Assembly (NCBI GenBank): GCA_916048095.2
Contig: OU696592.1
Coordinates: 2,596,415 to 2,660,414, forward strand
Reading direction: 5' to 3'
Length of the DNA: 64,000 nucleotides
Source of the DNA: Sacculina carcini
Lineage: Eukaryota > Arthropoda > Thecostraca > Sacculinidae
This document shows, piece by piece, positions 12,701 through 21,838 of the stretch. The number at the start of each line of letters is the position of its first letter. Positions within the stretch are counted from its first letter, which is position 1. Position numbers and translations under genes: made by a program. Under the pieces are notes generated by a model. The model was given only the letters and a program-made list of their open reading frames with translations, was not told the DNA's origin and did not search any database.

Positions 12701-12927
12701 GCCATCGTCGAAAGGTCAGCAGCGTGTGCATGCTGTACAAGATCAAGCACAACGACCATCATCCGATGAGCAAGTCAATTCCTGATGATTTCGTGGCAGC
12801 AAGAAGCACACGGTTTACATCCAAACAGCATTCCCAGTGCATGGCTCCAATTCGTTTTCGTACAAAACAATTCCAACGTTGCTTTCTTCCGGCCACTGTG
12901 TCTACTTGGAACACGTTGAAGCAGTAG
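9703..12927 (+). CDS. CR1-like ORF2 with N-terminal 2A peptide, endonuclease and reverse transcriptase (copy 1)
   Basis: Uninterrupted frame of 1,074 codons from ATG at 9703. Order: a Cys/Phe/Val/Leu-rich hydrophobic N-terminus (about residues 80-147), then LLMMCGDVEMNPGP with the 2A motif at residues 158-165, then an apurinic endonuclease (ICAETL, FVGDMNAHHREW, SSDHSSL) and a full RT: PIPKGTNSADVANYRPISI, LDFSAAFDRVSH, SGVPQGSVLGPILFN and YGYADDITLM at 12,181. The C-terminal region has CAPVWSSAAECHLNLINR, usual for CR1/L2/Rex1 relatives. A 2A sequence makes the ribosome skip a peptide bond, releasing the upstream peptide; such motifs are known in APE-type LINEs of several invertebrates. No separate ORF1 was found. 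As the only intact copy of three it could be recently active. Clade is called at CR1-superfamily level only. Confidence 0.85.
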   Translation: MDICIIFCLMSVLLMWRAENCSPAPTANGRFSRFPSAPSSFLALRCQLILCCSHTLSLWSPIGHFALRYVFNNELSINCSHMCFLVFFLCVYLCVCLLCIVCVVCLFFVVKFRMHVLCVVFLCSHASCIMCLFVCLLCVVCVPSHTVDLSFLLMMCGDVEMNPGPARPQKRFSNILFANISGLYKNIRDLTAASRSKDIVICAETLVSDYRDQSELLMPGFSKPLLIKRDSKNRRRGMAVYVRKGFSATRITAHDCTCHEFMLLRVNTALMNFYIFGAYRNPDSNDSIYECLLSAMSTIQEKDTKSAFVFVGDMNAHHREWLLSTSPTDAHGRAAYDFCNISGCSQMVSGPTHQAGNCLDLVMTDVSDIVSVSVEAPIGSSDHSSLSVKLTLRQKVSPYTISRLVHMKNNVDWVKVNDELEAIKVSNLQQKECPIDALNKYITDVISRRVPTKKLRFRSDDKAWFTNECRSARESKQEAYHKWLQSRSADSWNVYTEARRHAEHVYSEAETRHSKKLAEKLTSANDAHKWWSTLKSSVFGHDLSVPPLFSANGELKINPTEKAELLMDYFNTKQCQGSIPSDDSSVLAPKIKGIAFRSKEVANLMKDLDAHGGTDPLNMFPLFFKNTADTLAPKLSVLFRRLMKTGSFPSCWRVANITPIPKGTNSADVANYRPISITPILSKIFEHLISSRLSKFLESNNLLSENQFAYRKKLSTTDALLTITHELQQVLDKGSEAWIVQLDFSAAFDRVSHQGLLQKLRKIGVGGRLLSVLHQFLSNRVQRVAIDGAYSGWQSIASGVPQGSVLGPILFNIYTADLYTTTRNPVYGYADDITLMAVISSPSDRPQVRQTVNDDLSSVLKWCERWNMMLNTSKSKCLLVSRSRTVQPSHGAILINGAQLNVCDELKILGVHVDSKLTFESHIRKLVCSALRKLGIIRKAYRMFGSSTISKRCFRCFILPILEYCAPVWSSAAECHLNLINRVVRTCKFLCGNLVLGDLCHRRKVSSVCMLYKIKHNDHHPMSKSIPDDFVAARSTRFTSKQHSQCMAPIRFRTKQFQRCFLPATVSTWNTLKQ
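10174..10197 (+). other. 2A-like ribosome-skipping motif (DVEMNPGP)
   Basis: These codons read D-V-E-M-N-P-G-P, an exact match to the D(V/I)ExNPGP consensus, preceded by a hydrophobic LLMMCG. Skipping would fall between the last Gly and Pro, giving a roughly 164-residue leader and an endonuclease-RT protein beginning with Pro. Confidence 0.85.
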
Positions 12928-13750
12928 GCATTCTCGCAGAACAATTTGAAGAAATTCAAGGCCAAAGTAAATGAAATGCTACTGAAAGAGCGGAATTGAC
13001 TGTTGAGTCTTATTAATTGTATATTTATTCATATTTATTGTTATTTATTCATGCTTATTGTTATTTATTTTCTATTTATTTATATTTATTCCTATTTTAC
13101 TCTCTATTTATTACTATTTATCATTGGTTGTTGTTATTTATTAAATTATACTTTTACTCAGTGTTGGCTGTTGTTGTTTATTGAATCATATTTATTGTTG
13201 TTGCTGTTTATTGAGTCATATTTATTGTTGTTGTTGTTTATTGAATCATATTTATTGTTGTTGCTGTTTATTGAATCATATTTATTGTTGTTGTTGTTTA
13301 TTGAATCATATTTATTGGTGTTATTGTTTATTGAATCATATTTATTTGTGTTGTTGTTACTTATTGAATCATATTTATATTTATTGTTGGATGTTTCTTT
13401 TTTGAATCATATGTATTGTTCTTGATTGTTATTTATTACTTATTTATCAATATTTATTCTTATTTATTGATGGCTGTTTTTTAATGAATCACATATTTAT
13501 TGTTGATTGTTATTATTTATTGAGGAACGTGGGCGGAGTGACATTATGGATTGTTATCGGATGATGGTTTATTATTTATTGTTATTTATTTATTATTTTC
13601 TTTCCAACTCTCTTTCTAGACTTATTTCTTTTCGAACTCTCTTTCTCTCTTAATCTTTTGGGCGCTTCCGGTACATGGGGCCACCTTAGGGTGGTAATAG
13701 TGCTTGCACTCTTCCCATGCTACTGGATTTGCCTGCAATTAATAATAAAC
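12928..13750 (+). repeat. 3' UTR of CR1-like copy 1 with 30-bp minisatellite (about 13,167-13,372)
   Basis: T-rich 3' UTR containing seven TTTATTGAATCATA-type units at 30-bp spacing, followed by CGGTACATGGGGCCACCTTAGG and the element end TTTGCCTGCAATTAATAATAA. The repeat is open in two frames (repeating LLLLLFIESY or CCCCLLNHIY), which creates spurious ORFs. Confidence 0.8.
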
Positions 13751-14384
13751 ACGAGTGTCGTCCTGGTCGTGTCTCAATGCATGACCACCTTTCGGCGGCC
13801 GTGGCCGATCGCCCGATGCACGACCAGCAGTTGGGGTGGTTGTAGGTTTTGAAGCCATTAATTTTTTGTTTGTCTCTGCGCACACGACCACCCACCTCTG
13901 CACGGCCCTACTGGGGGGAAGGGCAGAGCCAGCATGGGATGCCACGCCAGTGGTGGTGCGCGCTGTACGGGCACCGAATACCCCTGAGCTGGCTGCGAGA
14001 TCCGCCCGGTACGAGTCCGCGGGAGCTACAGCGCCGGGCCCGGACCAGCGACCCCACCGGTTCATCTGGACTCGGCAGCTGCAGCCTACTGCAAACGGCG
14101 GACACTGCACCGGGCGGGACCCCCTCGAGCACCACACACCTCACCCTTGACCCTTTTGTGCCCTATCCGGCCACCCGTGCCGGCGTCGGACCATTCTCTC
14201 CACTGTCGAGCAGCCACACAGCGGCCCCGTCGGGGTTCGATGCGCAGGCCAAAGACGAGTGTTGCGTCACGCCACCACTATACCCCGGGTGACGTAACAC
14301 TCAGCGGCCAGGATCCTGTTTGCCGATCCGACGGGGGAGGGTTTCCAGATGGCCGTTGGCTGCTAAACCGCTCAACCGCCCTTT
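13751..14384. repeat. GC-rich spacer repeat R, first copy
   Basis: A 634-bp block much more GC-rich than its surroundings separates CR1-like copies 1 and 2 and recurs, apparently identical, at 17,118-17,751. Its last 40 bp (GATGGCCGTTGGCTGCTAAA) resemble the start of the SINE-like repeat at 1483. Several overlapping short ORFs on both strands show no family motif, so I do not call a gene. It may be part of an unclassified retroelement into which the truncated LINE inserted. Confidence 0.6.
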
Positions 14385-16294
14385 AAAAACTACGTTTTCG
14401 CTCTGATGACAAAGCCTGGTTCACCAACGAATGTCGCAGCGCACGTGAATCCAAGCAGGAGGCTTACCACAAGTGGCTTCAATCACGCTCAGCCGATACA
14501 TGGAATGTCTACACTGAGGCCAGACGGCATGCTGAGAATGTGTATTCAGAAGCGGAAACACGTCACTTAAAGGAACTTGCTGAAAAGCTAACATCAGCCA
14601 ATGACGCCCACAAATGGTGGTCAACGTTGAAATCGTCAGTGTTTGGACATGACCTGCCTGTACCTCCTTTATTTTCAGCGAACGGTGAGCTCAAAAGCTA
14701 CCCAACAGAGAAGGCAGAGTTGCTTATGGATTACTTCAATACCAAGCAATGTCAAGGGTCCATTCCGTCTGACGATTCATCTGTCCTCGCCCCGAAAATC
14801 AAAGGCATTGCCTTCCGATCAAAAGAAGTGGCGAATCTCATGAAAGACCTTGATGCCCACGGAGGAACAGACCCTCTGAATATGTTTCCGCTATTTTTCA
14901 AGAACACGGCAGATACTCTAGCTCCGGAGCTCAGTGCTCTTTTCAGGCGCTTGATGAAGACTTGTTCGTTTCCATCATGTTGTCGGGTTGTGAATATCAT
15001 GCCCATACCAAAAGGAACCAATTCAGCTGATGTTGCAAACTACCGGCCGATATCAATTACGCCGATTCTGTCCAAGATATTCGAGCACTTGATATCTTCC
15101 AGACTGTCCAAGTACCTTGAGAGCAACAATCTGCTGTCGGAAAACCAATTTGCATACCGCAAAAAACTCAGCACGACTGACGCTCTGCTTACTATCACGC
15201 ATGAGCTCCAGCAAGTGCTAGACAAAGGCAGTGAAGCCTGGATTGTGCAGTTGGATTTCTCGGCAGCATTTGACCGTGTCAGCCACCAGGGCTTGTTGCA
15301 AAAACTGAGAAACATTGGAGTCGGCGGCCTCTTGCTAAGTGTTTTGCATCAATTTCTCTCCAATCGCGTACAACGTGTTGCCATCGATGGAGCATACATT
15401 GTCTGGCAGAGCATTGTGTCCGGTGTCCCACAGGTAAGTGTGTTGAGTCCTTTTTTGTTCAACATTTACACCGCTGACCTGTACACAACCACACGCAACC
15501 CCGTATATGGATATGCTGATGATATCACCTTGATGGCTGTAATTTCATCTCCTTGGGACAGACCACAGGTGCGTTAAACGGTCAACGACGATCTCAGCAG
15601 CGTCCTGAAGTGGTAAAAGAGGTAGAATATGATGCTGAAGACTTCGAAATCTAAATGCTTGTTGGTTTCTAGGTCACGTACCGTTCAGCCTTCACATGGA
15701 GCTATCCTCATAAATGACGCCCAACTTAGCGTGTGTGATGCGCTCAAAAAGCGTGTGTGATGTGCTGATAGCGTGTGTGATGAGCTCAAAAAATTGGGAG
15801 TACATGTAGACTCAAAGCTGACGTTTGAGAGTCACATTCGGAAGCTAGTTTGTTCGGCATTGCGGAAACTGGGAATTATAAGAAAGGCATATCGGATGTT
15901 CGGTAGCAGCACAATCTCAAAACGTTGTTTTCGCTGCTTCATTTTGCCAATTCTGGAGTACTGCGCCCCCGTGTGGTCTTCTGCTGCGGAATGTCACCTC
16001 AATCTCATCAACAGAGTTGTTAGAACCTGCAAGTTTCTCTGTGGTAACTTGGTTCTTGGTGATCTTTGCCATCGTCGAAAGGTCAGCAGCGTGTGCATGC
16101 TGTACAAGATCAAGCACAACGACCATCATCCGATGAGCAAGTCAATTCCTGATGATTTCGTGGCAGCAAGAAGCACACGGTTTACATCCAAACAGCATTC
16201 CCAGTGCATGGCTCCAATTCGTTTTCGTACAAAACAATTCCAACGTTGCTTTCTTCCGGCCACTGTGTCTACTTGGAACACGTTGAAGCAGTAG
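14385..16294 (+). pseudogene. CR1-like element copy 2 (5'-truncated, chimeric)
   Basis: Begins inside the region between endonuclease and RT, corresponding to 11,062 of copy 1, and contains the RT: FSAAFDRVSH and YGYADDITLM remain. Damage includes GVPQV instead of GVPQG, VLSP for VLGP, a stop at 15,575 (TAA where copy 1 has CAA), a TAA just after at about 15,615, and a duplicated GCGTGTGTGATG block at 15,730-15,780. All of these are shared with copy 3. From about 16,250 the sequence matches copy 1 instead, including the early stop after ACGTTGAAGCAG. Confidence 0.9.
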
Positions 16295-17117
16295 GCATTC
16301 TCGCAGAACAATTTGAAGAAATTCAAGGCCAAAGTAAATGAAATGCTACTGAAAGAGCGGAATTGACTGTTGAGTCTTATTAATTGTATATTTATTCATA
16401 TTTATTGTTATTTATTCATGCTTATTGTTATTTATTTTCTATTTATTTATATTTATTCCTATTTTACTCTCTATTTATTACTATTTATCATTGGTTGTTG
16501 TTATTTATTAAATTATACTTTTACTCAGTGTTGGCTGTTGTTGTTTATTGAATCATATTTATTGTTGTTGCTGTTTATTGAGTCATATTTATTGTTGTTG
16601 TTGTTTATTGAATCATATTTATTGTTGTTGCTGTTTATTGAATCATATTTATTGTTGTTGTTGTTTATTGAATCATATTTATTGGTGTTATTGTTTATTG
16701 AATCATATTTATTTGTGTTGTTGTTACTTATTGAATCATATTTATATTTATTGTTGGATGTTTCTTTTTTGAATCATATGTATTGTTCTTGATTGTTATT
16801 TATTACTTATTTATCAATATTTATTCTTATTTATTGATGGCTGTTTTTTAATGAATCACATATTTATTGTTGATTGTTATTATTTATTGAGGAACGTGGG
16901 CGGAGTGACATTATGGATTGTTATCGGATGATGGTTTATTATTTATTGTTATTTATTTATTATTTTCTTTCCAACTCTCTTTCTAGACTTATTTCTTTTC
17001 GAACTCTCTTTCTCTCTTAATCTTTTGGGCGCTTCCGGTACATGGGGCCACCTTAGGGTGGTAATAGTGCTTGCACTCTTCCCATGCTACTGGATTTGCC
17101 TGCAATTAATAATAAAC
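16295..17117 (+). repeat. 3' UTR of CR1-like copy 2 with 30-bp minisatellite (about 16,534-16,739)
   Basis: Matches the copy 1 3' UTR throughout by eye, including seven minisatellite units and their variants (GAGTCATA in unit 2, TTTATTGGTGTTATTG in unit 5-6). Offset is 3,367 bp. Confidence 0.85.
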
Positions 17118-17751
17118 ACGAGTGTCGTCCTGGTCGTGTCTCAATGCATGACCACCTTTCGGCGGCCGTGGCCGATCGCCCGATGCACGACCAGCAGTTG
17201 GGGTGGTTGTAGGTTTTGAAGCCATTAATTTTTTGTTTGTCTCTGCGCACACGACCACCCACCTCTGCACGGCCCTACTGGGGGGAAGGGCAGAGCCAGC
17301 ATGGGATGCCACGCCAGTGGTGGTGCGCGCTGTACGGGCACCGAATACCCCTGAGCTGGCTGCGAGATCCGCCCGGTACGAGTCCGCGGGAGCTACAGCG
17401 CCGGGCCCGGACCAGCGACCCCACCGGTTCATCTGGACTCGGCAGCTGCAGCCTACTGCAAACGGCGGACACTGCACCGGGCGGGACCCCCTCGAGCACC
17501 ACACACCTCACCCTTGACCCTTTTGTGCCCTATCCGGCCACCCGTGCCGGCGTCGGACCATTCTCTCCACTGTCGAGCAGCCACACAGCGGCCCCGTCGG
17601 GGTTCGATGCGCAGGCCAAAGACGAGTGTTGCGTCACGCCACCACTATACCCCGGGTGACGTAACACTCAGCGGCCAGGATCCTGTTTGCCGATCCGACG
17701 GGGGAGGGTTTCCAGATGGCCGTTGGCTGCTAAACCGCTCAACCGCCCTTT
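17118..17751. repeat. GC-rich spacer repeat R, second copy
   Basis: Second copy of the 634-bp spacer, apparently identical to 13,751-14,384, at an offset of 3,367 bp. No gene. Confidence 0.8.
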
Positions 17752-19733
17752 AAAAACTACGTTTTCGCTCTGATGACAAAGCCTGGTTCACCAACGAATG
17801 TCGCAGCGCACGTGAATCCAAGCAGGAGGCTTACCACAAGTGGCTTCAATCACGCTCAGCCGATACATGGAATGTCTACACTGAGGCCAGACGGCATGCT
17901 GAGAATGTGTATTCAGAAGCGGAAACACGTCACTTAAAGGAACTTGCTGAAAAGCTAACATCAGCCAATGACGCCCACAAATGGTGGTCAACGTTGAAAT
18001 CGTCAGTGTTTGGACATGACCTGCCTGTACCTCCTTTATTTTCAGCGAACGGTGAGCTCAAAAGCTACCCAACAGAGAAGGCAGAGTTGCTTATGGATTA
18101 CTTCAATACCAAGCAATGTCAAGGGTCCATTCCGTCTGACGATTCATCTGTCCTCGCCCCGAAAATCAAAGGCATTGCCTTCCGATCAAAAGAAGTGGCG
18201 AATCTCATGAAAGACCTTGATGCCCACGGAGGAACAGACCCTCTGAATATGTTTCCGCTATTTTTCAAGAACACGGCAGATACTCTAGCTCCGGAGCTCA
18301 GTGCTCTTTTCAGGCGCTTGATGAAGACTTGTTCGTTTCCATCATGTTGTCGGGTTGTGAATATCATGCCCATACCAAAAGGAACCAATTCAGCTGATGT
18401 TGCAAACTACCGGCCGATATCAATTACGCCGATTCTGTCCAAGATATTCGAGCACTTGATATCTTCCAGACTGTCCAAGTACCTTGAGAGCAACAATCTG
18501 CTGTCGGAAAACCAATTTGCATACCGCAAAAAACTCAGCACGACTGACGCTCTGCTTACTATCACGCATGAGCTCCAGCAAGTGCTAGACAAAGGCAGTG
18601 AAGCCTGGATTGTGCAGTTGGATTTCTCGGCAGCATTTGACCGTGTCAGCCACCAGGGCTTGTTGCAAAAACTGAGAAACATTGGAGTCGGCGGCCTCTT
18701 GCTAAGTGTTTTGCATCAATTTCTCTCCAATCGCGTACAACGTGTTGCCATCGATGGAGCATACATTGTCTGGCAGAGCATTGTGTCCGGTGTCCCACAG
18801 GTAAGTGTGTTGAGTCCTTTTTTGTTCAACATTTACACCGCTGACCTGTACACAACCACACGCAACCCCGTATATGGATATGCTGATGATATCACCTTGA
18901 TGGCTGTAATTTCATCTCCTTGGGACAGACCACAGGTGCGTTAAACGGTCAACGACGATCTCAGCAGCGTCCTGAAGTGGTAAAAGAGGTAGAATATGAT
19001 GCTGAAGACTTCGAAATCTAAATGCTTGTTGGTTTCTAGGTCACGTACCGTTCAGCCTTCACATGGAGCTATCCTCATAAATGACGCCCAACTTAGCGTG
19101 TGTGATGCGCTCAAAAAGCGTGTGTGATGTGCTGATAGCGTGTGTGATGAGCTCAAAAAATTGGGAGTACATGTAGACTCAAAGCTGACGTTTGAGAGTC
19201 ACATTCGGAAGCTAGTTTGTTCGGCATTGCGGAAACTGGGAATTATAAGAAAGGCATATCGGATGTTCGGTAGCAGCACAATCTCAAAACGTTGTTTTCG
19301 CTGCTTCATTTTGCCAATTCTGGAGTACTGCGCCCCCGTGTGGTCTTCTGCTGCGGAATGTCACCTCAATCTCATCAACAGAGTTGTTAGAACCTGCAAG
19401 TTTCTCTGTGGTAACTTGGTTCTTGGTGATCTTTGCCATCGTCGAAAGGTCAGCAGCGTGTGCATGCTGTACAAGATCAAGCACAACGACCATCATCCGA
19501 TGAGCAAGTCAATTCCTGATGATTTCGTGGCAGCAAGAAGCACACGGTTTACATCCAAACAGCATTCCCAGTGCATGGCTCCAATTCGTTTTCGTACAAA
19601 ACAATTCCAACGTTGCTTTTTTCCGGCCACTGTGTCTACTTGGAACACGTTGAAGATGGAGGCTTTCTCGCAGAACAATTTGAAGAAATTCAAGGTCAAA
19701 GTAAATGAAATGCTACTGAAAGAGCGGAATTGA
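17752..19733 (+). pseudogene. CR1-like element copy 3 (5'-truncated)
   Basis: Same 5' truncation point and coding lesions as copy 2 (stop at about 18,942, PQV, VLSP, duplicated GTGTGTGATG block). Its 3' coding end differs from copies 1 and 2: it reads ACGTTGAAGATGGAGGCT and continues to KKFKVKVNEMLLKERN before stopping at 19,733, probably the ancestral C-terminus. Copies 1 and 2 stop 13 or more codons earlier at GAAGCAGTAG. Confidence 0.9.
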
Positions 19734-20544
19734 CTGTTGAGTCTCATTAATTGTATATATATTCATATTTATTGTAATTTATTCATGATTATTGTTATTT
19801 ATTTTCTATTTATTTATATTTATTCATATTTTACTCTCTATTTATCGCTATTTATTATTGGTTGTTGTTATTTATTAAATTATACTTTTACTCAGTGTTG
19901 GCTGTTGTTGTTTATTGAATCATATTTATTGTTGTTGCGGTTTATTGAATCATATTTATTGTTGTTGTTGTTTATTGAATCATATCGATTGTTGTTGCTG
20001 TTTATTGAATCATATTTATTGTTGTTGTTGTTTATTGAATCATATTTATTGTTGTTGCTGTTTATTGAATCATATTTATTGTTGTTGTTGTTTATTGAAT
20101 CATATTTATTGGTGTTGTTGTTTATTGAATCATATTTATTTGTGTTGTTGTTACTTATTGAATCATATATATATTTATTGCTGGATGTTTCTTATTGAAT
20201 CATATTTATTGTTCTTGATTGTTATTTATTACTTATTTATTAATATTTATTCTTATTTATTGATGGCTGTTATTTACTGAAACACATATTTATTGTTGAT
20301 TGTTATTATTTATTGAGGAACGTGGGCGGTTTGACATTATGGATTGTTATCGAATGATGGTTTATTATTTATTGTTATTTATTTATTATTTTCTTTCCAA
20401 CACTCTTTCTAGATTTTTTTTCTTTTCGAACTCTCTTTCTCTCAGAATCTTTTGGCCGCTTCCGGTACATGGGGCCACCTTAGGATGGTAATAGTGCTTG
20501 CACTCTTCCCATGCTACTGGATTTGCCTGTAATTAATAATAATA
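19734..20544 (+). repeat. 3' UTR of CR1-like copy 3 with expanded 30-bp minisatellite (about 19,900-20,166)
   Basis: Homologous to the other two 3' UTRs but carries nine minisatellite units rather than seven, plus point differences. It ends in a (TAA)n-like tail (AATTAATAATAATAATAATAATT), which looks like the true LINE 3' end. Confidence 0.8.
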
Positions 20545-20784
20545 ATAATAATTGACAGGTCTTGTTTTTCTTCCCGCTGGGTGTATGGCCACCCTCCTCA
20601 CTGGCATAGGCCAGTGTGGGGCCGGATTAGTCGCCGACATTCCGACCATGCGGCTGGTTGTACCGGGTTACATGTTACCGGTAGCAGGCCGAGACCTGAC
20701 CAGACATGTCTGCCTTTAGTAGCCTTTTACGACACGCGGCAGCTACGGCGGCAAAATTCTAACCCCCTTACCGCAGGGGGGAAA
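20545..20784 (+). repeat. SINE-like repeat related to 1483-1655
   Basis: Starts right after the CR1-like tail. It shares GCCACCCTCCTCACTGGC and TTAGTCGCCGAC blocks with 1483-1655, and has GCCTTTTACGACACG and CTAACCCCCTTACCGCAGG near its end. No coding content. Class uncertain; no poly-A or target duplication was resolved. Confidence 0.4.
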
Positions 20785-21293
20785 TCTTATTTTAAATTTC
20801 CCATTCTGTATTCGGACTTTTATCCTATTATACATCGTTTCATCCGTTCTCGCTGCCAGCTCTCTTGGGACGAATGTGGTGCTGAAGCCCGAAATCGGAC
20901 ATTGGATGTGCTCTTATCGCCGAAAGAGGTCCGAGGAAGTGGCGCTCTGTCGTCTGCGTATGGGTCACACGTACGACACGCATCGCCATCTTCTACTCGG
21001 ACAACCTTAACCCACGTGCAGCGCATGTAATGCACGTCTCTCCGTTCAACACATCCTGGTGGAATGTCCATCATTCTCAGAAGCGCGTCAACGTTGTCTT
21101 GGATCCGTTCGGACTATTGACGAGGTTCTTGGACAGGAGCAATCGGCGGTCATTGAGGGCCGTATCTTATAATTTTTACGTATTTTGCCTTTTAGAACTA
21201 TTTATTGAATTTAATGTATTGACGTTCACATTAATTCCTTTCACCATCACCCTTATATATTTCATTGTTCCACTCTTCATATTCATCAATTAA
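20785..21293 (+). pseudogene. 3' end of a second I/Nimb-like element
   Basis: Plus-strand copy of the sequence seen reversed at 5,800-6,330: CCCGAAATCGGACATTGGATG, then the Cys-containing tail (TCSAC and QHILVE equivalents) and a shared 3' UTR ending near TTCATCAATTAATG. Only the last 500 bp remain, with frame breaks. This is the usual result of incomplete target-primed reverse transcription. Confidence 0.75.
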
Positions 21294-21838
21294 TGTGTTT
21301 TTTTTCTTTCTTTTTTTATTTTTACTTTTTTATTTCAGAAGTGTATTGACAATCACCACTCACATATAATAAATACAAACAGATACGTTTTGCCTTTACA
21401 TGCACACACACACCTATCAATTCAGTTAGCACCCGTAAATTTAACAACCACTGTACATTTTGGCAGAAACATTGAAACGCAAAACAACTCAATCGAGGCA
21501 CCAGCACAAACTACTCGCATGGGGAACATTTCAGTGAATCACACTAGTGGACGGCATTACGTTTGCCCGTATAGTGTCTAATGCTTGCGTTGTAGCTATA
21601 CAATGAGCGGTACGGTACAAGCTATACAATGAACGACAATTCAACAAATTCTCCAGAAATTGTGTCAAATGAGCGCGCCCACTCTTCAACAGAATGCGCC
21701 GAGTTCTTTAACATCAACTGCACATATACCGGTGTGCGGACGTTACAGGTATCATCCAAGTGAACAGATCATCATGTTCGCGAGTCCGTCACGTCAAAGC
21801 TTGTCACTCTGCCGCTCGTATTTCCTGACTCGCCACTA
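21294..21838. other. No gene seen
   Basis: Starts with a T-rich run (21,299-21,340). The remainder may include the 3' UTR of the adjacent minus-strand Tx1-like element, but no boundary is visible. Confidence 0.35.

Noticed and set aside
13167-13372. Regular 30-bp repeats resembling a CRISPR array
   Set aside because: There are no unique spacers; it is a head-to-tail minisatellite in a LINE 3' UTR in an animal genome.
13836-14292. Several overlapping ORFs of 100-150 codons in the GC-rich spacer R
   Set aside because: They overlap on both strands, show no family motif, and high GC lowers stop frequency. No evidence for a gene.
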